Assembly: GCA_018136815.1 (NCBI GenBank)
Contig: CM030935.1
Span: forward strand, 6,653,092-6,717,091
Source of the DNA: Isochrysis galbana
Taxonomy: Eukaryota; Haptophyta; Isochrysidales; Isochrysidaceae
Direction: 5' to 3'
DNA: 64,000 nt
The stretch's first letter is position 1. Each line of letters opens with the position of its first letter. The notes below the pieces were generated by a model, which was given only the letters and a program-made list of their open reading frames with translations, had not been told where the DNA came from and did no database searches. The translations under genes and the position numbers were made by a program. This document shows positions 10,176 to 20,239 of the stretch, piece by piece.

Positions 10176-11365
10176 CGATGCCGCATCACAACACCATCCG
10201 TCTAGGAGAAATCTTTGAACGGTGCACTTAAAAAGTGCCGATGCTGAAATTGAGGTCGAGATGTCATTTAATCTGCATGATGTGTACTACGAGATCATTT
10301 GTTGGCCTTCACGAGGGTGAAGTACCATGGATGCAATCAGAACTCTCTTCAACTAGCCGCAAGACTATACGCATCCGGCGCGTGCTCCACACAACAACCT
10401 TTGTGCAAGCTAGCAGGTAGTGGGGCTCCATTATGCCTTCTCATTCATTGGGTAACTTAGGCCATGTGGTAGAATTCCACGGAACCCCCCAAACTAGATG
10501 GCCATTCAACTAGCTCCTTAGCCCTTGGCCTCTCTCTCCTCTATACTCCTCGCGCATCCCTCCGAGCGCCCTATATCCTACAGCAATTTCCTCATAGTGT
10601 TAAATCAACTACTCTCACTAGCGAGAAGATCTAACACATAGCCTGGCCGCGATCGCGACGTATTGAGTATTGACTGGTGAAACGCCACCGACACGCCCCA
10701 TCACCCATCGCTCGTCGCTTCTCCCCCCCCCCACCCTCTCCACACTAAGCGGCAGGTACAGAATGATGCATGATGCCATCAATTGATCCAATCGTTGCTG
10801 ATGAGATCAATCTCAACTTAGATGGCAAGGCCTTTGCTGATGCAGGTTTACAGCTTGATGCTAGGAGGCGGCAAGCTTTTCCCAGCTTTTTGCTGCGCGG
10901 AGCGCCGAGCGCCGAGCGTGCGGCGTGCGGGCACGGGCGCGGGGGCGCGCGGGAGCGGCCGGGCCCCACTCAGTGATAACAGTAAGCAGTACAGTAAGCA
11001 CACACAAGAAGGATGAAAATATGGCGCCGGCATGTGCTTGTTCAGGAAGGCGGCGAGGGTAGGTTGGCCGCTGACCCCAATGTCCTTGTCCGGATGCGCA
11101 CGACGCCAATGGATAGAATACTCTCCACTGAGCCGCACGTCGCCCGTGCTGCACGCCAACGACAAAAAAAACATCTTCTTAAAAATTCCGCTACGTGCAC
11201 GGCGTGAGGCAGTTTGCTAGTGTACCTCCCTGCCATCGCTAGTGTTGGACATGTTTCATAGTATCGTACATATTTTTCTGTCACGCACCACTCGAGCGGG
11301 ATGCAGCATACCCTCTTGCCAAACGAGTGGGTTGGATAGCTACCCTCATGATCCCACGATCTTCT
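10176..11365. other. no recognisable gene
   Basis: There are 60-100-codon frames without motifs. About 10,850-10,980 is very GC-rich. Nothing supports an exon. Confidence 0.5.
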
Positions 11366-11550
11366 GCGATTGAACGCTTTTCCATGTGTAGGCTGATGGT
11401 GATTGAACGCTTTTCCATGCGGTGGGGGTGATGGCGATTGAACGCGTTCCACGTGTAGGCTGATGGTGATTGAACGCTTTTCTTTGATGTGGGTGATGGT
11501 GATTGAGCGCTTTTCTTTGATGTGGGTGATGGTGATTGAGCGCTTCTCGC
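11366..11550 (+). repeat. 33-36-bp minisatellite, copy 1
   Basis: About five degenerate units share the core GGTGATTGAACGCTTTTC with alternating spacers (CATGTGTAGGCTGAT or TTTGATGTGGGTGAT). The same array, with the same alternation and a similar flank (GCTTCTCGCCTCG), lies at 56903-57095, directly after a gypsy chromodomain. This copy may therefore be the residual 3' end of a related element. Confidence 0.75.
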
Positions 11551-12363
11551 CTCGGAGGAGCGAGATAGGCCTGATCTATTGGCCTCGCCGGCAAGGCGCG
11601 AAAAGCGTTGATCCCGCCTCGCAAGGCAAAAAGCGTTCATTCCCGCATGGCAAAAGTGCCATTCATTCGCCCAACCCCTATCATCCTATATGCGCACATC
11701 TCACAATCTCAAGTATCAAGTGCGCCGCCCATCAAATTAGTACAATGCAAACCTAAAGCATGACATGCGCCCACGATCACACCGTATCTCAAACCACCAA
11801 TATCCTCACACTGCATGCATCACTCCTTCCACGTGCTCGCGCACACTCAACAAGTATTCACAAGGACCACACCCGGTATGCCACATGGCGCCACCTTGAC
11901 AGAACAATCAAATCAGCATCAGCATCGGTTGTGAAAACAGCATTGGGTACAAGGAGAAGCTTTCCGTCGAGGTGAAAAACCGTAAGGAAACCATGGACTC
12001 AGCGGTGGCCGAGAATCGTATGAAGCGGCGGCGGAAGTCTCATGACAAAGTCATCCAGTCATGGCCCGTTAAAGCCAACGCCTCCATGCCGAGTGTAGCC
12101 GTGCCGTAATATTGGCCATCTTCTTGGGATTGGACCGGCTCCGTGAGTCTAGCGGTACAACCAACATGCTTCGAGTGAGCAGCGGCATGGCGGGTGCTGG
12201 GATCCTAAGCGACTGCAGCTGCGGCAAACTTAAATTCGGGACACTAAAGAAAATAAGCTCGGGACGTAGCCATCGTATGACGACGGGCGTCGGGCGAGCG
12301 AGGGGCTAGATGCCTCCATGCGTGGCCAACCGAAGAGAGCGTTGCGTGAGACGGCAGCCTCAG
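11551..12363. other. no recognisable gene
   Basis: The stretch has AT-richer sequence (11,640-11,960) and short frames only. I see no motif. Confidence 0.4.
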
Positions 12364-14143
12364 CTACGTGCCCCATTGGTCGAGCCCTTCGATGTCGTCT
12401 TCATCGGTGTCTTCGACAGCCTCATACGGACTCAAGGCTTCGGCGTGATCGCCGAGTTCGTCAACGATGGAGCCGCCTGAAACACAGGAGTGGATGGAGT
12501 GAACGATTTGGTCGCGCGTCGGCAACACCTCACCAAGCGCGCATGGGCGTAGCCACGCCTCGCAGTGGGGCAACATACCATCTGTAGCGTCCCCGGCCTC
12601 TATGCGCCTCATTGCCACGGCCGAGGACAAGAGAGCAATTCCTGCGAGCCAGTATCGGCCTTTGTTGATCGCGCGGAGAGGCTCGATGTCAAGGTTTGTC
12701 TGAAGAGCGGCGGTGGGGGTAAATAGGCAACGGCAGGCGTTGTGCTCATAGCCCCAGCGCCCAAGGCGAGGGTCGAGGGCGGTGTGCATCCAGCGCGGCG
12801 CACCTCGATCGTAGACGCAAGCGAACGGAGGCCGCACATCATGCGGAGCGCGGAGGTGGACTCCTCCCGATGTGTCTCCGATGGGTGCACCGCGAGCTGC
12901 GACACAACGATGGTTCCGTCGTGCGCAATCTCGCCCGTGGCGATGGCGTGCACGTCCGACTGCACGGCATTAAAGAGGCCGAGCGAGAGGCGCCTTGAGG
13001 TGGAAGGGGCGTGCAGTTGCCCCTCTCCCTGTGGCGTCGATCCGTGTGCGGACGCAGCGCCATTTTCTCCCGCCGGCTGCACGCTCGATTCCTGGTCAAG
13101 CATATATGAGATGCGCATCGACTCGAGCACACCGAGCGCGGCCTCATGGCGCTCCGAGACCTCGGGCGTGTCCGACATCTTGTAGATCCGCGCCCGTGAA
13201 GCCCACTCCGTCAGCAGCGCTACCTCCTGCGAGTTTGAGCGTGGGGTCGGCGGGCGGGCATGAGGCGCCTCCATTCGCCGAATGGTGCGAAGCATCGAGC
13301 TTCAAGGGGTACGCCTCTCTCCCTGCCACGATGCTGCAGCCATGCCACACGCCGGGATCTCGTCATCTTGTCTGCGGGTTATCCTTTTGCGGGCGCGCTT
13401 GAATGGCAAACATTGCACATGTGCACCGCCAGTGGCCCCCTCCTCCCGCCACCCCAGTCCCGCCTTCCCCAAGAGTTATCTCCATTGTGACTCTACTCGG
13501 TCGCTCCCACGCACGTGAGGCGCGGCACACGGGCGAAGAGCCTATTGCGCACCTCGTCGGCAGTGAGCATGCGCAGGAATTCTCCCGAGTGCCCTCCACC
13601 CCCACCCCCGCCCCCTCCCGTGTAAGTGGGTGGGGGCGCGGGGGGCGTGAGCGCGAGGCCCATGCTGCACGGCCGGGCGCGCACGGCAGAATGCGTGAGT
13701 TTGCCACTCCGGCCAGTAGGCTTAGCCAGCGTAGCAAGAGATGGCGCGAGATGGGCGTCCAAACGGGCAGGATGGCGGTCCAAGAATCTCTGGTGTTTGA
13801 GCACGAGGGACTCATGGGCCACGGCGCACGCTCCAGCTGCGTGGACTGCCGGTGGCGGTGGCTGGTGGAGAAGAGGAGCGGCACCGCAGGCGGTGGGATT
13901 GGAATAGGGCGCCCGACGCGAGAGAAGTAGAAACGAGGGGAGACGAGTAATACTGGTTGAGCGCAGGCAGGCAATACAGCTCTCAGAGGGGCCAGGAGAG
14001 AAGGGAGGCAAGAGGGAAGCGGGAGAGAAGGGAGAGAAGGGAGAGAAGGGAGAGAGGGGAGTGGCGGCGGCGTGGGGGTCCTGGCTTCTGAGGAGGGAGA
14101 GGGGGGAGGGAGCGAACGAGAGGGCGAGCGTGCAGAGGAGCAT
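12364..14143 (-). CDS. hypothetical protein, probably spliced; exon limits unresolved
   Basis: Protein-like minus-strand frames follow one another. The first runs from 14143 (Met, then a hydrophobic stretch MLLCTLALSFAPSPLSLL that could be a signal or transit peptide) to about 13493. The second is 13295-12609, and the third ends at 12364 with an acidic C-terminus (EDTDEDDIEGLDQWGT). The second and third overlap around 12,830 in different frames, which implies a frameshift or a small intron. A segment reading GTIVVSQLAVHPSE faintly resembles the central strand of GNAT acetyltransferases, but the acetyl-CoA loop is not clear. I do not recognise the family. Pyrimidine-rich sequence near 14,000 could be a 3' splice tract. 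Confidence 0.35.
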
Positions 14144-15296
14144 GGCGGACGTGGGAGCGACGGAAGTGTGAGTGGACGCGACACACACGGCTGGTGGGGC
14201 GGGGCAGCCTCTCTCTCTCCCTCCCTCCTCTCTCTCTCTTCTCCCTCCCTCACTCTCTCTGATCTCCACGCCTGCTTCTCATTATATCACGGGAACGTCT
14301 TATTCACGTAAACAAGAGGGGCCCTCTTTGTGGCGTTGCTGGCTCCCTTCTCCGCTCTTTTGGGGGGGCGAAGAGAAGATCAAGAAGAATGGAGAGAAGA
14401 GAGCCGAACGTTTCGCGAGAGAGAGGAAGAGAGGGAGAGAATGAAGAGCTAAGAGAGTTAAGTGTGTGCAGAGCCGCGCGAGATGGAGACTTCTCTCTCT
14501 CTCTCCCTCTGATATCTCTTCTAACGGGGGGAGGGCGGGGGGGGGGAAGAAGCCGGCTGTGTTCTCCCTCCAGAAAAGGCGAAGGAAAATTCTCGATGTG
14601 TCCTTCATCCACCTTCTCTGCCATAAATCCGTGTAGAAAGACCATTTATTCTGTGATTTCTGGTGGAACTTGGCTCCAGCCGGCTCTCGGGCAGCCACTG
14701 CTCTCCTCTCTTCTCCGCGCCGCGGTCGCGACGAGGAGCTCTTCCCTGCACAGATTCTCCACGAAACTCGCGTGTTTCTCACGTAACCCGAGGTGCCCTC
14801 GGCGGTCGCCGCGGGTGACGAGACTTCGCGCGGCGCGGCGAATCGCGTCGAAGGTGGTGCCCACAAGCTTCGACGAGCTTCGTCTGCCCAGTGAGGCGGA
14901 GGAGGCCGTCCGCGGAAAAAAAAAGGGGGGGGAGGGGGAGGCGGGGGAGGGCGGGAAGAAGGGGGGGGAGGGGGGGGGGGGGGGAGCAGAGAGCAGGAAC
15001 AGAGTCGCGAGGAAGCGTTCAAATAGAGGGATGACGGGATGGCCGATTTAAACACGCTTTCAGAGACTAGAGACTACTAGAGGGATTTTGCAACTGTTGA
15101 AACAGCGGGTTACAAGACGTCCTCCGCCTCCGTCGCAACGGAGTTTCAACCGCCTCGCAAAAGGACAACTCACAACTCGGCAGAAATAGGTTGAAATTTT
15201 GGAGTTGGCGCGAGGTCGCCCTGAGACTGAGACCTGAGAGAGGGGACGAGAGATGCCGACCCGCCCCTTCAACGCGCAGGAGCTGGGTGAGTTAGG
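14144..15296. other. no recognisable gene; purine/pyrimidine low complexity
   Basis: CT-rich runs lie at 14,210-14,260 and 14,490-14,515, with G-rich runs at 14,526-14,550 and 14,925-14,990. Frames across them encode poly-Pro or Arg/Glu and look like shadows. Confidence 0.5.
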
Positions 15297-15510
15297 GCCG
15301 TCAAACAGGGGCTTTTTAACGACTAGTAAGTAGTAAGGGTTGGGCTGCATTTTTTGACCGTGGCGCGATGCCCAATAATAAAAAACCTCCCGGGGGCTAC
15401 CGGACTACCGGGCTACCTGACGCTACGAAAATCTTCGCCAAGAAATGGTGCGATTCGCCCCCACTCTCGCCCCCTCCTCCCTCTGTCACGCGCGCTCACG
15501 CTCTACCCTA
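15297..15510 (+). repeat. interspersed repeat family C, copy 1
   Basis: About 210 bp is shared in the same orientation with 54057-54240. It begins near GTCAAAC, includes AAGGGTTGGGCTGCATTTTT and GACCGTGGCGCGATGCCCAA, and ends in CACGCGCGCTCACGCTCTAC. Copies differ by small indels. There is no coding potential and no target duplication that I can see. Confidence 0.8.
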
Positions 15511-16389
15511 CATGTGAAACACAGTCAAACTTAGAAATAAAATAGCAAAAACAGTATGTTTTTTGCCGTCGAAAAAAAACAGAGAAAAACAGTGTAAAAA
15601 ACGGATGTGCGGGGGGGGGGGGGCACGGCGGGACGAAGGGCGGCCCGTGTCGCGCTTCCTCCCTCCCTCCCTCCCTCTGTCCTTGCTACTCTCGCCACCG
15701 CTCCATGCCAGGCCCAGCCGCCACCGCCACCCCTCCCTTCAACCCCAACCCCGACCGAGCGTCGCGTTTCTCCCACGCTGCTGCACGATCCGCCGCCACC
15801 GCTCTCACGCTCACGACAGGGATGCGACCGCAGAGCGAGAGCAGCACACCATCATCATCACGAACATGGGAGTCGCTGCTCGATGGCGGATGCGAAGCGC
15901 AGGCGCAAGACTAAGGCTGTGAATAGGTTTGGTTTGGAGCTAACATGTTTGAAGTAGATAGTGCCTTTCAGCTATCTTGATACATAGAGATAGTGCCCTT
16001 CGGCTATCTTGATACATAGAGATAGTGCGATTTGCCAAGTAGATACCTAATATCTAGATATTAGGCATTCGGTATTGGGTATAGATAATAGCCCTTAGAT
16101 CCGGCCCGTAGTAGTCGCGCGTTTGTGTGTTGTGTGTGGTTGTGGTTGTCGAACCAATATGTGTCGTTGTGTGCACTAACTAGCACAGCAAGCACAAAGC
16201 TCAAGCTCCTACCTATAAATAGATAGAGATAATGTACCGTAAAAGGTATTAATATTGATTAAGGCAGGGTGCGCGCCCGAAAAGCGCGAGAGTAAGTAAG
16301 TACAAAGTACTTGCAATACGTGGGCAGCAGGCGCGAGCGCGAGACTGCAAGAGCCCTTCGATCGGCGCGGGGCGCGAGAGGCTGTCGCC
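15511..16389. other. no gene; poly-G and AT-rich hairpin sequence
   Basis: The stretch includes a G-run at 15,610-15,623, CCCT-rich sequence near 15,660, and from 15,956 AT-rich hairpins leading up to the chromodomain gene. The leader 16,090-16,389 holds no motif I can name. Confidence 0.5.
15956..16072. repeat. 32-bp tandem hairpin units
   Basis: Two full 32-bp units (15956-15987 and 15988-16019) and part of a third each contain AGATAG and, after a short loop, CTATCT, so each can fold back on itself. A palindromic ATATCTAGATAT core follows near 16,050. Similar TAGATATCTA palindromes occur at 30,100-30,125 and 30,700-30,850. Confidence 0.7.
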
Positions 16390-16941
16390 ATGGGCAGGAA
16401 GCGGTCCGCTGCGGCGGTGGACAGCAATACTCTGTACGAGGTTGACCACATCGTCGCGAAGCGTCTGGTCAAAGGAGAGGTTCAATACCTCATCCGTTGG
16501 CAGGGCTTCGACGCGAAGAGCGACACGTGGGAGCCTCTCGAGAATTTGGCGGGACTCGAGCCCGACGTCTCTGCATTCGAGGCGAAGCAGAAGCAAGAGA
16601 GCGAAGCCTTCGTCGCGAATATGGAGGCGAAGCGGGCGGCCGCCAGGTCCCGACGGCTGATGCAGCCCACTCTTGGTGGTGCCATCATCCTGGCATCAAA
16701 CGGTGCCGCGTCTTCCTCTGGCTCTAGCTCTAGAGCTAACGCCAATTGGGCAGCGTCTGTTCTCTCGGCCGGCAATGGTGGTGATGGTGATGACGCAGAC
16801 ACAGAGTCAGTGTCCATCAGCGAAGATTCATTCGATGGGCGCAGGACGGCGGCGATTTGGCGATGCTACAAAGCAGACCCAAACAAACCCAAGTACTTTG
16901 TGTGCCAAGAGCTCATCGAAGAGCCCGGCGGTTGCAATTGA
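16390..16941 (+). CDS. small chromodomain protein
   Basis: The product is 183 residues from ATG 16390. Residues about 15-55 form a chromodomain: LYEVDHIVAKRL, YLIRWQGF, DTWEPLENL. The aromatic-cage positions (Tyr of YEVD, Trp of IRW, Trp of TWEP) are present, so methyl-lysine binding is plausible. A charged helix (QKQESEAFVANMEAKRAAARSRR without breaks) and a Ser-rich acidic region follow. The C-terminus, TAAIWRCYKADPNKPKYFVC, looks like the first half of a BED-type zinc finger. The last 29 bp overlap, tail-to-tail, the minus-strand hAT fragment at 16913. It could be an HP1-like host gene or a chimeric gene derived from a transposon. Confidence 0.65.
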   Translation: MGRKRSAAAVDSNTLYEVDHIVAKRLVKGEVQYLIRWQGFDAKSDTWEPLENLAGLEPDVSAFEAKQKQESEAFVANMEAKRAAARSRRLMQPTLGGAIILASNGAASSSGSSSRANANWAASVLSAGNGGDGDDADTESVSISEDSFDGRRTAAIWRCYKADPNKPKYFVCQELIEEPGGCN

Positions 16942-17473
16942 ACCGCAATAACACTGACGCCGCCACTTGATCCGCCAAAGAGGACGCACGATTTCCACCA
17001 AACATACACTGCATCAATGAAAACACCCTTTCACAACAAGCAGAATTTGGGCTGAGACAAAATGCTATCCTTGCCGCGAGAGACCACGTCGGAAATTTCG
17101 AACTATTTGATGCCCACCATTGTAGCACTCCCTGCTGAAATGCCTTCATGTCGCCATGATCAATTTTTGTTCCTTGGCATGCAATCAAGAATTCGGGGAG
17201 CTCTCTCCTCAGGAGATCGCCGACGTCCTGAATGTGTGCGAAGCATGGCAAGCTTGCAAGGCGTTGCGTCTTGCGCTCACCCGTCCGTTGCGCTCCCCTC
17301 ACCCCTGAGGGGGGAGGTTTCTGCTTCATCTTGCGCGCCCGCTCATGCGCAGCAAGGGTAGGGCCGCTGTGATCCGCCACCGCGTCAACCTCCACTGCTT
17401 CTTCCCCCTCATCCTCCTCCTCATCACTTGGTGGAATGGCAGACACTTGGACCTGACGAACAAAGACAGGCAT
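16913..17473 (-). pseudogene. hAT transposase C-terminal dimerisation domain, fragment 2
   Basis: The minus-strand frame carries the complete hAT C-terminal signature: WWASNSSKFPTWSLAARI, the diagnostic CERVFSLM, then a helix with VLLRFNCNRR at the end. Upstream residues are acidic (EEEDEGEEAVEVD) and basic low-complexity sequence, and no catalytic DDE core is visible. Nearby minus-strand sequence (17547-17909) may belong to the same degraded element. Its stop lies inside the 3' end of the chromodomain gene on the other strand. Confidence 0.75.
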
Positions 17474-17546
17474 GGGGAGGTGAGAAGAGTGGGAACGCTT
17501 GCTCCTGACGACTCACCACTCTCACAAAAACTGACCAAAAGCACAT

Positions 17547-17909
17547 CTAGTAGGCGCGCATGCGGCGCACCAAGCCTGTCTTGTTGACCCATTTTCGCTT
17601 GCGCTTCTTGTCATTGTTGTTGTACTCCAGCTCCACCATGCTGTTCCCATACAACGTGCCGTTGCCCACAGTCATGATGACGCTCTCACCGAGGGTCTCG
17701 TGCATGACGCGCGTGCCCACCTTGAGGATAGAGGACGCGGTGACGCGACCCATCTCCTCTTCGTTCTCCTCCTCGTTCGCCGGCCCAGTGTCAGGCTCCA
17801 CCTCCTGTTCCATCCTCTCCGAGCACTCGCACGAGTTGTCGGTCTCCTCGTTGTCGACGTGGCGCCGTGAGCGGGAGCGGCTGCTGCGCCTGTGGCGGAT
17901 GCCTGCGCA
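17547..17909 (-). CDS. hypothetical protein, likely last exon
   Basis: A plausible 3' splice site (TGCGCAG on the minus strand, ending near 17910) precedes a frame encoding an Arg/Ser-rich start, an acidic stretch (ANEEENEEEMGRV), and a compact C-terminal part reading KVGTRVMHETLGESVIMTVG then KRKRKWVNKTGLVRRM. The latter resembles a small beta-barrel of the Tudor/chromo-like type, but I cannot assign a family. Upstream exons were not identified. The segment lies directly upstream, on the same strand, of the hAT C-terminus at 16913-17473. Confidence 0.35.
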   Translation of the reverse strand, partial: CAGIRHRRSSRSRSRRHVDNEETDNSCECSERMEQEVEPDTGPANEEENEEEMGRVTASSILKVGTRVMHETLGESVIMTVGNGTLYGNSMVELEYNNNDKKRKRKWVNKTGLVRRMRAY

Positions 17910-19384
17910 AGATGTGGTGGGAGGGAGAGCATGAGCATGGTTGAGAAGCGTGAATGCGCGTGAATGCATGCAGGCGTGGAGCGGGCAAACTGGAGGCTGG
18001 GACGGGGGCGGGAAAGGCGCACCACTTGGCGGCGGCATGGGGGCGGCCTTGTCTCTCTTCCCAAGGCGTACGCACGTATGCAGTGTGGCGTTATGATAAT
18101 GAAATGAGTTGTTACTATGAGAAACGGGTGCATGTACAATACGAGTATGAATAACTGTGCCTCCCCCCGCTCCCCCCCCCCTCCCCCCCTGGGGGCCTTC
18201 AACACAGCCCGGCAGCCCGGGAGTAACGGACAATAGAGTTTTGTTTTTGGGGGTCGCCACCTCAACACAGCCCAAATATCCCAGGCATATCCCAAAGATA
18301 TCCATTTCCGGCAAAGTTGCCCAAATATCCAAATGGATATGCGGGATATCCTGATCCTGGCCTGGGCCTAATCATTTTCCGAATGTGTTTGTTGCTCGGG
18401 GCGTGCTGCCCCATGTTCTCGCGTTGTTTTTTTAGCCTTTGGAAGAAGCCGACCTTCGCCGTTACTAATAGGTGGTATCTCGTAAGGATAGTTTTTAAGA
18501 TTTGCCTAACGGCCCGCTTGTGTGTCAATCTCCACCATCAACTCATGATGACACGAGATGGACGACAGCCCTACTTCACATGTATGGAGGCGGTCCACAT
18601 GTGGCATGTGGTACACAATTGTTGAAGATTGCATACACAATGTCGTCGCAGAGCATGACCTGCAGAGTACCCTTTCCCTCTTGGCCGACAAGACGTGCTT
18701 TGAGGATTCCGTACCACCATTGCTGCTCCCACATACTGATCCCATCCCCAATTGGAGGGATGAGTTGAGAGAGCTCGAATCTTCTCTCTGCTCTGAGGCA
18801 CCACCATTGTCGACACATCCTCCAGCTTCTCTTGCTCCTTCTCTTCCGGCTGCTTCACCTGCTGTTCCTCCTTCTCCTCCTCTTCCAGCTCCTTCATCTC
18901 TTGTTCCTTTGGCACGGCGTTGTCCATTGACAGTGGGATGATGTCCATCAGCGGCCCTGATGGCCACCGATTTGCGATTTGGTGCAGAGTGTGCCATCCA
19001 TCATCAAGCTTGAGGCAGAACGTTCAGCACCACCGGTGCTCAAGCTAACGTTTGATAGTTTGCCCCTTGTCAATGGCCAGTTGGTTTGCGCCATGCACAC
19101 CATGTTGTTCGACTTGAACGTGATGATCCAGTCGGTCGAATTGGAGCGTTCGGTACCTTTGTGGGCTGAGGTGTATGCGGGCAAGTGCGTGGATGGAGTG
19201 TTTGTGCCCATCGAGGGTGCCCTCAAGTCACGTGCGAAAGCAAGCAGGCAGTCCGCACTAATGCATGAGCCATGAGCACAACAGTTTTCGTGTTTTCGTT
19301 GCGTTTTGGGCGTGCGCAGTGAGGGGAGATATGGACTTCTTTTTATACAATCAATTCCCTGTTTTATGAATTGCAATAAAGCTG
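17910..19384. other. no assignable gene
   Basis: There are repeated CCCAAATATCC-like motifs at 18,265-18,350. Overlapping frames on both strands lie at 18,558-18,948. A plus-strand frame, 18979-19275 (98 aa), looks fairly protein-like (KLTFDSLPLVNGQLV) but has no recognised motif. Confidence 0.4.
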
Positions 19385-19939
19385 TCACTCGACGAAACGA
19401 TATGTTTTTGATAGTGACGCCAAGTATTCAGTTTTACGCCTATGTGTTCGCGTAAAACGGGGACAGATTGTCTGCAACGAGCATGGAAAAAGCCCGCAGA
19501 AATGAGAGCGAGAAGTCCGTCGGGGAAAAAACTCTCGGCTTACGACTAACCGGCTGGACCGCCCGCCATTCTCGGTTGCCCCCCCCCCCCCCCTCGTTGC
19601 CACTGTGCTCTCAGCGAGTGTGCCCCTCTGAGGCAGCCATAGCTGCGGATAGCTAAGCCACAATTTGCAATGTCTTGGCCGATTTGGGGGATGAATCTCT
19701 GTTGTGGGCACTCCCGCCCACGATATGATGAGTGTGCCGACCCCCGACCGATGCGCCGTGCGTTGATGGCCTAGAGGTCCGTATGCTCTTCCCGGCAGAC
19801 TAGGCCAAATTAGCTCGGTGATGGCACCTAGAAAGCAGAGGGCGTAAAGCGGCGAGGCTGACGAGGGCGGTAGGAAGGAGGGAAGGAGAGGATGGGGAGG
19901 GTTATTGGGGGCGACGCGGCATCGGCGCGGCGGTGGCCG

Positions 19940-20239
19940 GACGCGCAAATCGTCCTTGACATTGACGTCAACGCCCTTCTCGATGAAGCGCTCGGCCGCA
20001 GCGGGCCCATAGAACACCGCCGCAAGGTGCAGTGGCTTTGCCCTTTGCACGGCGGCGGAGATTGGCGCATCGGCGGGGGGCGCGGAAGCAGTGGTGGGTC
20101 GAAGGCACGACGGCGTGCGCGTGCGGGTGGATGAGACGGATGGGGCCTCATTACCTCTTCGATCCCCATCTATCCATGCCTCCTTAGCCAGCGTTACTGC
20201 CGTGCATTGCCGCTGCATTGCCGCAATGTACAAGCGCAC
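19940..20239 (-). pseudogene. ankyrin-repeat fragment
   Basis: On the minus strand, residues reading KPLHLAAVFYGPAAAERFIE then KGVDVNVKDD match one ankyrin repeat (xTPLHLAAxxG... pattern). The frame then runs into unrelated GC-rich sequence, possibly an intron. Only one repeat is visible, so this is a fragment or a single exon. It lies directly downstream, on the same strand, of the gene ending at 20240. Confidence 0.45.

Noticed and set aside
11366-11550. Array that superficially resembles a CRISPR
   Set aside because: Units are degenerate, spacers alternate between two related sequences, there are no cas genes and the context is eukaryotic; it is a minisatellite.
12609-13295. GNAT acetyltransferase
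   Set aside because: Only one strand-like segment (VVSQLAVHPSE) resembles it; the acetyl-CoA binding loop is not evident.
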